A stretch of 64,000 bases of DNA from the NCBI GenBank assembly GCA_964410105.1, contig CAYPFY010000001.1, forward strand, positions 248,001-312,000, read 5' to 3'. Positions 17,806-27,300 of the stretch are shown piece after piece. The position numbers and the translations under genes were made by a program. The DNA is from CAYPFY01 sp964410105. GTDB taxonomy: Bacteria > Bacteroidota > Ignavibacteria > UBA10030 > SZUA-254. Position 1 is the first letter of the stretch, and each line of letters opens with the position of its first letter. The notes under the pieces were generated by a model. That model was not told where the DNA came from and searched no databases. It saw nothing but the letters and a program-made list of their open reading frames with translations.

Positions 17806-19472
17806 TAATACGTAAGAAGAACCGATGTGAAAAGGGAAAACTGGGTTTCGGCCGATTCGTAGATATCCTTAAACCCCTCAAATGGGGTGAAGGCGGCGGC
17901 CCCGAAGGCGATGATCGCATTGTTATTCAGAAAAGGCCGGTACAACAGCCCTAGGCTGTAGTCGAGTCCGATTTGCTTGTGGATATCGGGCTGGTTCAGA
18001 AAAATCTGAAGAGACCGCGTATTGACGAACCGCAGGTAATTCACATTCAGAATGCTTTTTAATTTCGGGGTGAGGTCAGCATCGTAGCCGACATTTGCAA
18101 GCCAGAGTCCTGGGTTGACGAAATTCGCCTGTCCCTCGAATTTGCTGCTTCGAAGCGAGGGGAGAAAACTCGCCCTCTGGACCAGCCCCACCCCCTGCAG
18201 GCGGATACCCTGCGACTGCCAGTAACTGAAGGATCCCCCGGCGAAAAAGGGGTTATCCACTATGGCATCGAAGCCGTGGCCGACACCATCCGAGGGACTT
18301 CCGTCGCCCGAGGCGAAAAGACCCGACACTTTGAATCGCATCCAGTCCTCGTCCACCGAGAGTTCCAGGGCAGCCATCTGAGCGTTGATCGTGATCCTTC
18401 TGTTCGCAAGGGGATTGAAATCGTCGCTCCCAAACACCTGATAGAACGCATGCGAGAGATTGATCCCGCCGAAATGTCCGTCGCCGGCCCAGCCGGCGTA
18501 GTAAGCCCGAATCTCGTGAGGACGGGCGGAGCCGACAAGGGAAGGGCGGACGGGAAAACCGTTCTCGTCAAAATGACGAGTTGCGAGGTCATGGCTGTAG
18601 TGGAAACTGAACTCCGTCGTATAGCCAAAGGCCAGAAAATCCTGCAGATAAATGTTTGCGATGTACACATCCTGATCTCTACGGTTGAAAACCGTATTCA
18701 ACTCGCTGTTCGTCTCCTTTTCGAGCATGGGGAGGTAAATAAGGTTATACTGGATCCTGTTGGATCCGAAATTGCCGAACAGCCGCGCTCCCAGGTTGAA
18801 ATCGCTGAAAACGAACTGCCGGAAATCGCTCGAGAAGCGCTGGATGCCGGCCCGCGCGGAGTTAAAGTCATATCGATCGCTTACGTTGAAAAGATGCTTC
18901 TCGACGGAAAGCTCCTGGAACGCAAAATGAGAGTCGGTGCGGTTACCCCCCTTCCGGACATTGATATCAACCCCGTTATTCTCTTTCGTGTTTGTATAAT
19001 TCAGGTTGAATGCCGAGGTAACCTTCAATTCCCAGTCTCTCGGGCGAAAGGCGACATCCCCGTTATACAGCTCGACAGTCATGATGAGATTCTCCACCAC
19101 CGATAGGCGCTCCCCGCTCCCAAAGAATCGTTCTTCCGAAGGCTGCAAGGTGCTGACGCCGCTCGGAACGGGGTTCCTCGCGCCTTCGAGGAAATTATCT
19201 GCCGTGGCCGTGAGAACAAGAAATGTGTTCTGGCCAATGAATGGATAATCCCCTTTAAGAATATTTTGATTATAGGGATCATACCAGTGCCCTTCGTCGT
19301 TGAGCTCATACGGGGGCGGAACGATTCCCCGCCATCTGTCCTCAATCGGAGAGAAACCGGACGGGTTGCGGAGAGAATCTTTCCGCGCGAACGAGGAATC
19401 CGACCGCTGCGAAAATGCCCCTGAAGGAAAAGTCAGCGACACGGCCAGGAGCATGCATGCAGAAAACCTCAT
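17805..19472 (-). CDS. Predicted outer-membrane beta-barrel protein of the cytochrome operon
   Basis: From the ATG at 19472, which overlaps the stop of the preceding gene (ATGA), the protein has about 555 residues with a clear signal peptide (M-R-F-S-A-C-M-L-L-A-V, cleavage near F-S-Q). The body consists of alternating hydrophobic/aromatic strands rich in Tyr, Phe, Asn and Asp (for example F-N-L-N-Y-T-N, L-F-G-N-F-G-S-N-R-I-Q-Y-N-L). It ends in L-L-T-Y, an aromatic last residue as expected for a barrel. There is no Cys-heme motif. Its place directly before a decaheme cytochrome recalls porin-cytochrome conduits (MtrB-type role), but no sequence family is recognised, so porin function is inference. 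An upstream TTG/ATG start at 19538 would bury the signal peptide and is less likely. Confidence 0.8.
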   Translation of the reverse strand: MRFSACMLLAVSLTFPSGAFSQRSDSSFARKDSLRNPSGFSPIEDRWRGIVPPPYELNDEGHWYDPYNQNILKGDYPFIGQNTFLVLTATADNFLEGARNPVPSGVSTLQPSEERFFGSGERLSVVENLIMTVELYNGDVAFRPRDWELKVTSAFNLNYTNTKENNGVDINVRKGGNRTDSHFAFQELSVEKHLFNVSDRYDFNSARAGIQRFSSDFRQFVFSDFNLGARLFGNFGSNRIQYNLIYLPMLEKETNSELNTVFNRRDQDVYIANIYLQDFLAFGYTTEFSFHYSHDLATRHFDENGFPVRPSLVGSARPHEIRAYYAGWAGDGHFGGINLSHAFYQVFGSDDFNPLANRRITINAQMAALELSVDEDWMRFKVSGLFASGDGSPSDGVGHGFDAIVDNPFFAGGSFSYWQSQGIRLQGVGLVQRASFLPSLRSSKFEGQANFVNPGLWLANVGYDADLTPKLKSILNVNYLRFVNTRSLQIFLNQPDIHKQIGLDYSLGLLYRPFLNNNAIIAFGAAAFTPFEGFKDIYESAETQFSLFTSVLLTY

Positions 19473-21007
19473 AGCTCGGGCCTTCTGGGTATCTTGACAT
19501 AGGGCAGGCTGACGCCGTGATAGGAGAAATGATCGCACCGGACGCCGGACGTCGGTTCGTAACCGGCGGTCCCGGCTGAGGCTATGAGGTCGTCCTGATC
19601 GACGCCGTCCCCGCTCACCCCGATTGCACCTGCGAGTTGGCCGTTCTTGTAGAGAGGAATTCCTCCGGGAAAAATCGTCACTCCGTTACCGAATGGAGGG
19701 TAGCCGGTGACGGGCGAGTACATGGAATCGATCCGTCTCTGATATGCGAAATCAGTCCCTTCAAAAAGGGGCCCTTTTTCCACCTGGTGGTCGAGTGTTT
19801 CGAGATCAATCCCCGGGGGGAAATAATCTTGCGCCAGAAATCCAACGGCTCGGGTAGTCATCGCGAGGGGTTGACCAGCCGGCAGGCCAAGTATCGAACG
19901 CATGATATCACCGAATCCGGTTTTGGCAGGATCGCTGAATGCAAGGGCAGTGCGCGCCTTCTGCGCCGAGACGTCGTAGCTGAAGATGGTGGCATCCGGA
20001 GTACGCCAGATGCCCAGAACTTTCCCGTTCAGATCCACCACGGAGATAAAAACCTGTGCGGCGCTGCCGAGCGGAGCTCGGATGGCAGCGCGTGTCCGGG
20101 CCGCCTGGGCGCGGGCATTCCCGATTATGCCTTTCACCTCATCCGCGGTCAGAACTGTCCCGTCGGTTGCCGCAAAGTTATAATCCTTCGCATTGACCGT
20201 TCCCAGCGTCACATATCCTTCCGAGGGGGGGAAGCGCCGGGCAGGGGCGTCGTGCGGCGATACGAGAAATGAGCCGAGGCCGGCCGTATCAAAGGACGGA
20301 TTGAAATTGCCTTCAGGGGCACTCGCATTTGCATAGAGAAACCTAATGCCGTCGATGAGGATCCTATCCCCCCTTTTTGGATCAGGAGGGGCGTAGCCGA
20401 TGGTTGCCCCGAGAGAAATCAGTTCATCGAGACTCTGTCCGGTGCATAGGCTTGAATCAAACGTCGTCGCCCCTCCACTGACGCCCAGTCCACCGACGAG
20501 AATGCCATTTTTGAACACTGGGACGCCGCCAGGCTTGTCGGAAAGGGCATTCCCGAATGGCATGATATCGGCTCCGGGAAGGCTCGAGAATCCCACGCCG
20601 AAGAGGGGCCCCCCCGGTGTATTCGAGATCCCGGGCGGAAAATGGGGCCGGGTTATGAAGCATGCCGTGAGGGATGTAAAGGCATTCTGATTACTGCTCA
20701 GGAATGCGGCCGTCTGTGCTTTGCGCACGGAAAGTGCATCGTCCAGACTCCCCGCCAGGCTCCCCATGGCGTATTTCGCCAGAATGTTCCCCTCCCTGTC
20801 AGAAACTGTGATGACAACGCGCTGATTGAATCTCTTTGAGAGCTCCAAGCCATGGAAGACGAGAGTCGAAACCTCCGACTGCGACAAGTTTTCTGCGGAA
20901 TACGGGGGCACGCCGGTTTCCGCGTGATCCAATGAATCGCAGGTGAGATGAAGGGAGGCAGATGCAAGAAAAATAAACGAGACGACAGAATGTCGTATCA
21001 AATTCAT
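19469..21007 (-). CDS. Exported protein with two GlcG/HbpS-type domains
   Basis: The first gene of the long operon. From the ATG at 21007 the protein is 512 residues with an N-terminal hydrophobic signal (V-V-S-F-I-F-L-A-S-A-S-L) ending L-T-C, possibly a non-canonical lipoprotein site. Two domains of GlcG/HbpS (DUF336) type follow. The first contains V-V-I-T-V-S-D-R-E-G-N, S-V-R-K-A-Q-T-A and P-V-F-K-N-G-x-L-V-G-G-L-G-V-S-G-G. The second has Q-V-F-I-S-V-V-D-L-N-G-K, Q-K-A-R-T-A-L and P-L-Y-K-N-G-Q-L-A-G-A-I-G-V-S-G-D-G. HbpS-like members bind heme or small ligands extracellularly, so heme or redox sensing beside a multiheme system is plausible. The transcription start predicted at about 21050 excludes the longer TTG start at 21058. 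Confidence 0.82.
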   Translation of the reverse strand: MNLIRHSVVSFIFLASASLHLTCDSLDHAETGVPPYSAENLSQSEVSTLVFHGLELSKRFNQRVVITVSDREGNILAKYAMGSLAGSLDDALSVRKAQTAAFLSSNQNAFTSLTACFITRPHFPPGISNTPGGPLFGVGFSSLPGADIMPFGNALSDKPGGVPVFKNGILVGGLGVSGGATTFDSSLCTGQSLDELISLGATIGYAPPDPKRGDRILIDGIRFLYANASAPEGNFNPSFDTAGLGSFLVSPHDAPARRFPPSEGYVTLGTVNAKDYNFAATDGTVLTADEVKGIIGNARAQAARTRAAIRAPLGSAAQVFISVVDLNGKVLGIWRTPDATIFSYDVSAQKARTALAFSDPAKTGFGDIMRSILGLPAGQPLAMTTRAVGFLAQDYFPPGIDLETLDHQVEKGPLFEGTDFAYQRRIDSMYSPVTGYPPFGNGVTIFPGGIPLYKNGQLAGAIGVSGDGVDQDDLIASAGTAGYEPTSGVRCDHFSYHGVSLPYVKIPRRPEL

Positions 21008-21056
21008 TGGATGAATTCTTACTGCGTGAGAAATCCCCCGAGACGCGGATCGTGCC

Positions 21057-21085
21057 AATATAGTTAAATGTGGCTACCATGTCAA
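21057..21085 (-). promoter_or_regulatory. Strong sigma-70-type promoter of the cytochrome/kinase operon
   Basis: On the minus strand TTGACA (21085-21080) is followed after exactly 17 nt by TATATT (21062-21057), giving an expected transcript start near 21050 and a leader of about 43 nt before the ATG at 21007. The rest of the 306-nt gap (21086-21313) shows no gene, and only weak GC-rich inverted repeats near 21240-21300. No other good promoter was seen down to position 1, so this probably drives the whole 13-14 gene unit. Confidence 0.7.
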
Positions 21086-21313
21086 GCGAAAATGGCGAGT
21101 TTCCGTGCGAATTAAAAGGAATTGCATCCCCGGCGGGGGCATTCGGCCCGGATACTGTGATCCCTTCACCTCAGAGGCCATGAAACAGGGAGGGTGGAAT
21201 CACGCCCCCGAGTGTGGGTGAGTTGTTTCGGCCGGAGACGGGGAAGCCAGGCCCCGGCAACGAGTTATTTTTAGGGGTTCGCTTTAGCGGGGGAGGTCAA
21301 ACCCGGTCACGGA

Positions 21314-21757
21314 TCAGAGTTCGTTATGCGGGGGGCGTTCGTTCAGGACGAGCCAATAAAGCTTCAGCTGATTCACCGCCTCGCTGAACTGGATGAAGTC
21401 GACAGGCTTGCGGATATAGCTGTTTGCGCCAAGATTGTAGCCGTTGATTACGTCGGTTTCTTCCTTGGACGAGGTCAGTATGACGACCGGCAGGAGTTTT
21501 GTGCGCTTATCGGAGCGGAGCCGCCGGAGAACCTCGAGTCCATCCAGCTTTGGGAGCTTCAGATCCAGGAGGACAAGTTCCGGCTCGACCCGCTTCCGGC
21601 CGGCGAACTTCCCCGTGCCGAAAAGACAGTCAAGCGCCTCCACCCCGTCGCGGGCGACCACCACCTTGTTCACCAGATTATTCTGCTGCAATGCCCTCAC
21701 CGTGAGTTCCTCGTCATCCGCATTATCTTCAACAAGCAGGATTGTGCGATCGCTCAT
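21314..21757 (-). CDS. Receiver-only response regulator (Rcp1-like)
   Basis: A 147-residue single receiver domain without output domain. Acidic pocket residues lie in L-V-E-D-N-A-D-D near position 10, the phospho-acceptor Asp is in L-V-L-L-D-L-K-L-P, the switch Thr/Ser is in V-I-L-T-S-S, and the Lys is in Y-I-R-K-P-V-D-F. The longer loops and the D-G-V-E-A-L-D-x-L-F-G-T-G segment are typical of Rcp1/CheY-like regulators paired with phytochrome-like or PAS kinases. It lies 9 nt after the histidine kinase gene and is surely its partner. With no DNA-binding part, it must act by protein contact. Confidence 0.93.
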   Translation of the reverse strand: MSDRTILLVEDNADDEELTVRALQQNNLVNKVVVARDGVEALDCLFGTGKFAGRKRVEPELVLLDLKLPKLDGLEVLRRLRSDKRTKLLPVVILTSSKEETDVINGYNLGANSYIRKPVDFIQFSEAVNQLKLYWLVLNERPPHNEL

Positions 21758-21766
21758 GAAAACCTC

Positions 21767-24274
21767 CTAGAGTGTGAAATAGAAAGTGGCTCCCTTCTCG
21801 ACCTCTCCCTCAGCCCAGGTACGCCCGCCGTGGCGATGGATGATCCGCTGGACGGTTGCGAGCCCGATTCCGCTTCCGGGGAACTCGCTTGCAAGATGGA
21901 GCCGCTGGAATGCGCCAAAGAGTTTACCGGCATGCTCCATCTCGAAGCCAGCCCCATCATCGCGCACGAAGTAGACCCTCTCGCCATTCGTCTCGGACGA
22001 ACCGAACTGGATACGGGCACGAGAATGATTCTTGGTATATTTCCATGCGTTTCCGAGGAGATTCTCCAGGACGACGCGGAGCAGGCGGCTGTCCGCATGG
22101 CAGCTGATCCCCGGGGCGATGTCGAATGAGACGTCGCGTGCCGGATCGGCCTTCCTCAATTCCTGGGCGATCGCGGATGCGATCTCGCTGAGGTTCGTCT
22201 CTTCCCTTCGCATCTCCGCCCGGGACGTGCGCGAAAGATTGAGGAGATCATCGATCAGCTGGGCCATGCGTTGGGTCGCCGCCCGCACCTTGTTGAGGAA
22301 TTCCTTCCCCTTCGCATCGATCCGATCGGAGTAATCTTCCAGGAGAGCCTGGCTGAATCCGTCGATGCTGCGCAAGGGGGCACGCAGGTCGTGGGAGACG
22401 GAGTAGGAAAAGGATTCCAGCTCCCTGTTCGCGGCTTCCAGCTGCGTCGATTGTCTCCGGAGAGCCAGGTTGAGTTTCCGGACCGCCTCCTGTCCCTCTT
22501 TCTGCTCGCTCATGTCTTTCGTCACCTTGACAAACCCCTGCAACCGTCCTGTTCCGTCACGCAGGGGCGTGATCACAACGCTGGCCCAGAACCGCGATCC
22601 GTCTTTGCGTATGCGCCAGTTCTCATCGTGGAAGCTGCCGAGCTCTGCGGCGGTCTTGAGGGCGAGGGCGGGTCTCTTCGCAAGTCTGTCCTTCTCCGGG
22701 TAGAAGCGGGAGAAATTCTGTCCGATGATCTCTCTCTCTGTGAATCCTTTGATCCGTTCCGCGCCGTCATTCCAGGTTGCAATGCGGCCCTCCGGATCGA
22801 GCATGAGAATCGCATAATCCTTGATGCTGGAGACCATAAGCCGGAGCCGTTCCTGGCTCCGCTCCAACTCTTCCTCTGCGAGACGGCGCTCGGTAATGTC
22901 GAGGACTATCATCAGGACGCATAGCTCGCCGTTCAGGTCCATGGTTTCGAACGAGGTGAGAGTCGTGAGAACCCGGCCCGATTTTTCTATGAAGCTCATC
23001 TCCAGATTGCGAACGGATTTCGCGGTGGTGAGCGCCGAGGAGATGCGGGAGCTGCTCTCGGGGCTGAGTATTCCCAGCTCGGCGGGAGTGTGACCGATTA
23101 TTTCATCACGGGAGTACCCCGTCAGCTTGAGGTAACTCTCGTTGGCATCGATGATGCGCCGGTCGGAAAGCCGGGCAATGCTGATCCCCACGGGGCTCGA
23201 GGCAAATGTTTTCGCGAACCGCTCCTGCGATTCACGGAAGGCTCTTTCTGCCAGCTTGTCCTCGGTGATGTCGACCGAAATCCCGAGAAGATACTTCGGT
23301 CTTCCGTCTTTGCCGAACAGGGATATTTTCCGCGTGTGAAGTATTCTCGTCCCCTGGTGCCGGGTCTGGATCGGCTCTTCCGGTATGTCGACGAGCTTCT
23401 GTTCGGTGAGCACCTCACGATCCTTCGACGTGAAGAAGTCGGCTTCCTGCTTTGGGAAGAAATCGTAGTCATTTTTCCCCAGCAGGTCTTTCCGGCTGTA
23501 CCCGGTGAGCGTTTCCCCCGCCTTGTTGAAACGGACGAAACGGAGATCGGCCGCGTCTTTCATGAAAATCATTGCGGGAATATTTTCGACGATCGAATCG
23601 AGAAGATCGCTCGTGCTCCGTATCTCCTCCTCCGCCTTGCGGCGTCCGCTCAGGTCTTTTCTTATAATCATGTACACAGCGACGAATCCGCAGACCACGA
23701 GCGCCACGAACAAAGAGAGCGTAAAAAGAGTTTTCCTTACCCCCTCTTCACGCTCCAGGGCGCGTTCCACCAATAGCGTCTTCTCCTTCCCCTTCATCTC
23801 GTCAATGAGGCCGCGAATAAGCCTCATCTGGTTTGCTGCGGAATGAATGACGATGAGGCGGGTTGCGGCATCAAACCCTTCGCTGGCTCGCGCCGTAACC
23901 GTTCGGTCGAAATAGTCGATGAGGGAAGATGCCTGGTCCCGGAGCGAGTCGACCCGCTGCTGCTGAAGCCGGTCGTCCGGAACCAACGTCCGAAGTGAAT
24001 TCAGATGGGCCTGGTATTCGGTGAGCGCGATGGTCGATGCGCCGAGAAAGGACGTGTCCCCCGTGATGACATAACCACGGCTGGCATCTTCTGCCTCGCG
24101 GAGAGATGAGAGTGTCGACTCGAGCTGCGTCAGCGTTTCGGAGGTGCGTAGCACCCAGCGCCCGGCTTCGACCAGGTCGACGGCGGATCGGTAAGAAATG
24201 AAAGCGACTGTTAAGACAGCGCCGAGAGCAAGCGCCAATCCCCCCAAAATCTTCTTGTCGATCGATGTCCTCAC
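21767..24274 (-). CDS. CHASE3-PAS-PAS-PAS sensor histidine kinase
   Basis: An 835-residue membrane sensor starting with GTG at 24274. TM1 (about 10-28) and TM2 (about 182-204) enclose a CHASE3-type periplasmic helix bundle (R-E-A-E-D-A-S-R-G-Y-V-I-T-G). Three PAS domains with PAC ends follow (about 218-340, 345-465, 470-595), then HisKA with the phospho-acceptor in S-V-S-H-D-L-R-A-P-L (about 630), and an HATPase domain ending G-S-G-I-G-L-A-T-V-Q-R-I-I. The architecture is that of bacteriophytochrome-related kinases signalling to small receivers; such a receiver follows 9 nt later. No heme or flavin ligand for the PAS domains can be deduced. The pair lies just upstream of the cytochrome operon, so control of or by that operon is possible but not shown. 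Confidence 0.93.
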   Translation of the reverse strand: MRTSIDKKILGGLALALGAVLTVAFISYRSAVDLVEAGRWVLRTSETLTQLESTLSSLREAEDASRGYVITGDTSFLGASTIALTEYQAHLNSLRTLVPDDRLQQQRVDSLRDQASSLIDYFDRTVTARASEGFDAATRLIVIHSAANQMRLIRGLIDEMKGKEKTLLVERALEREEGVRKTLFTLSLFVALVVCGFVAVYMIIRKDLSGRRKAEEEIRSTSDLLDSIVENIPAMIFMKDAADLRFVRFNKAGETLTGYSRKDLLGKNDYDFFPKQEADFFTSKDREVLTEQKLVDIPEEPIQTRHQGTRILHTRKISLFGKDGRPKYLLGISVDITEDKLAERAFRESQERFAKTFASSPVGISIARLSDRRIIDANESYLKLTGYSRDEIIGHTPAELGILSPESSSRISSALTTAKSVRNLEMSFIEKSGRVLTTLTSFETMDLNGELCVLMIVLDITERRLAEEELERSQERLRLMVSSIKDYAILMLDPEGRIATWNDGAERIKGFTEREIIGQNFSRFYPEKDRLAKRPALALKTAAELGSFHDENWRIRKDGSRFWASVVITPLRDGTGRLQGFVKVTKDMSEQKEGQEAVRKLNLALRRQSTQLEAANRELESFSYSVSHDLRAPLRSIDGFSQALLEDYSDRIDAKGKEFLNKVRAATQRMAQLIDDLLNLSRTSRAEMRREETNLSEIASAIAQELRKADPARDVSFDIAPGISCHADSRLLRVVLENLLGNAWKYTKNHSRARIQFGSSETNGERVYFVRDDGAGFEMEHAGKLFGAFQRLHLASEFPGSGIGLATVQRIIHRHGGRTWAEGEVEKGATFYFTL

Positions 24275-24312
24275 ATCTGCACCGATCGGGCCCCTGTCAA
24301 CACCACGCGAAT

Positions 24313-24341
24313 AAAGTATGCAATTCGACGAGGAAAATCAA
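24313..24341 (-). promoter_or_regulatory. Promoter of the histidine kinase/response regulator pair
   Basis: On the minus strand TTGATT (24341-24336), a 17-nt spacer and TACTTT (24318-24313) precede the GTG start at 24274 by about 38 nt. It matches the architecture of the other promoters in this window. Confidence 0.5.
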
Positions 24342-24393
24342 ACGACGGAATGACCGGCTCCACAAGGATCGGCCGGGATACGGTCGTCCCCGG

Positions 24394-27300
24394 TCAATCG
24401 AGCGAAAGCGGCTCCAGGTGGAATTGCGTTACGAAACGGTTAAAGCGCTTCAGCTCCCCTCCCTTGAACCCATCCCACCATTGCTCCATCGCGCGCGAGG
24501 CATCCTGGGCATCGCGCGCAGCGGCTGACTGAGTCGCTGTCGGACGCGCGTCCGCTGACTGGATCAGATTCATGACGTGGAGGGCTTTGGCCTGCAATCC
24601 GAGAAGCGTTTCCCTGACAATCTTTCCTCCATCGGCAGCAAAGGCCAACGTATCCCGCCTCGCGCTGCCGCCGGTCCCTTCATAGGCGTGAATTCTCTCC
24701 TCGATTGCGGCACATGAGTCATGCGCTTCGATGCTCTTCTGGGACAATCCGTGCAACTGGGCGAGAAGCTTATGGATTTCGCCCGACCTTCGCTGAACGC
24801 GGCCCAGAATCTCGTAGCAGCTCATCGACTGCTCGAATTGCTCCTGGAGCAGTGGGCCGGAGATCGTCACCCTCGGATCCATCACTATCGTGACCGTCTG
24901 AGAAAAGGTCTTCCCGTCAACGGCCAGCCTAAGCGTGTAGGTGCCCGGCTGCACCCAGGGCCCTAAAGGTTCTGCCGGAGTGGCATGCATGACCGCCGAA
25001 ATGGGATAGGATCGAGGTATGCCTTCAGGGGGAGGATAGTGCATATCCCACACAAAACGGTGGAATCCTGATCGGTCGGACAGTTTTCTGAACTTCCGGA
25101 TCCAGTACGGAGGAATCCTCAAGTCGCGTTCGTTGACCGAATCGGGTTGATCGGCGCTCGTGAATCGGGCTACAGGTCCCGACGACGAGGAAATATCCAG
25201 AGAAACGATGCGTGCATCCCGCGGCAGGTAGTAATCAATCATCGCCCCATCCGGCGGGTTTTCCCCGGCCGGCTCGTCTCCCGGCAGGGGCGTGTCGGTA
25301 TTAAGATTCCACCGGACCCTGTAGGCAGTATCAGGTCTGAATAGCGTCACCCCAGCCGGGGCGAGGCCCTCGTCGGCCTGCCGCAGCGCCGAGATATTGT
25401 CGAGAACCCAGAATGAACGGCCGTGCGTGCCGACGACGATGTCGCTTTTGTGGACAACCAGGTCGCGGATCGATGTTGCCGGCATATTGAGGCGGAGCGG
25501 ACTCCACCTCTCACCATTGTCGAAAGAGACGTGAACGGCTCTCTCGGTGCCTGCAAACAGCAAACCTGGTCTGACTGGATCCTCACGCACAACATTGACC
25601 GGACCGTTCTCCGGCATATTTTTCACGATCTCGCTCCACGTTTTTCCGAAATCATCCGTGGTGTAGATATGGGGCCGCATGTCATCGAGGCGGATTCGAT
25701 TAACGGCGACGAAGGCGGTTCCCGGGCGGGTGTGCGATGCATCGATGATCGATACCTTGCTCCATGGGGTGAGGGCCGGAGGGGTGACATCGCTCCAGTG
25801 AACGCCGCCATCCCTGGTGATGTGAACCAGGCCGTCGTCGGTTCCCGCCCAGATGAGATTTGGATCGATGGGGGATGGGGCCAGCGAATAGATGACTCCC
25901 CGTCGCGGCTGCTTCGCCAGTTCAGGCGTCCGGAAGATTCCGATGCATGCCGGAACCTCCGGACTCTCGCGTGAGAGATCGGGGCTTATCACCTCCCAGG
26001 TCTGACCGCCCGTCGTAGTCTTGAATAACACGTTTGCCGCCGAGTAGAGCAGATGCGGATCGAGGGGAGAAAACATGAGCGGCGCCGTCCTGAGATAGCG
26101 GATTTTCCCGCTCCGGACCGCTTCGGGTGTAATAATCTGAACCTGCCCCGTCTCCTTGTCAAACCGGGAGACCCGACCGCCGTAGATGATGGAGGGATTA
26201 AGGGGATCGGGCGCAACATACCCATACTCGTCTGCCCCGACCGGATGCCACTCCCTGAATGTTATTTGGCCGTCATTCCCCCGGCTGGCGATCCCCACGG
26301 ACCCGCTCTCTTGCTGACCAGCGTAGACATTGTAGGGGAATTCATTATCGGTACTGACATGGTAAAATTGCGCAGTAGGCTGATTGTACCACGAGCTCCA
26401 TGTTTCCCCCCCGTTGACGGTCACAATCGCCCCCTGGTCGCTCGCCACGAGCATGATATTCGGATGGAGGGGGTTTATCCAGATGCTGTGGTAATCGTCT
26501 CCCCCGGGTGCTCCCTTAACCGCGGTGAACGTTGATCCGGCGTCGGTCGAGCGATAGACCGAAGTGTTCGCGACAAAAATCATATCCCTGTTCGCCGGGT
26601 GAACTTTGACTTCGGCGAAATCGCTCCCCCGTCCCCAGACGCGGTTTTCCCCCGTCGTTCTCGCCCAATGCTCCCCGGCATCATCGGATTTGTAAATCCC
26701 ACCCAGCTTGGGGGCGTCGACGACCGCATAGAGACGGGATGGGTCTGTGGGGGCAACCGCGATTCCGATTCGCCCAAGTCCCTGGTCGGCGGAGGGGAGG
26801 CCGGCGGTGAGCTGTTTCCAGTTAAGGCCCCCGTCGGCGGATTTATACAATCCGCTTGTCTTCCCCTGCCATTCACCGTTCTCCCACGGGGCCTGACGTG
26901 ATGACCAGAGATCGGCGTAAACGATGTCCGGGTTGTGGGGATCTGAGACGAGCGCGATGGCCCCGGTATTCTCGTCTTTGAAAAGGACTTTCTGCCACGA
27001 TGAACCTCCATCTATGGTGAGGAAAACGCCCCGTTGATCGTTCGCCCCGTAGGGATGTCCCAGCGCGGCCACAAGGACTCGATCGGGATTCGTAGGATGG
27101 ATCAGCACTGCTCCGATCTGCTGGGCATCGGAGAGTCCCATGTGTCTCCACGTGTCGCCTCCGTCGCTCGACTTATAAATCCCATCTCCCACCGAGAGGT
27201 CGGGACGCTGAAGGCCCTCCCCGCTTCCAACATAGAGGATATTCGGATTGGAGGGAGCGACTGCAAGGGCGCCGATCGATCCGGTCGGTTGATTGTCGAA

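Noticed and set aside
19473..19538. Longer start for the beta-barrel gene
   Set aside because: It would place 22 residues before a clear signal peptide; the ATG at 19472 overlaps the previous stop in the ATGA manner used throughout this operon.
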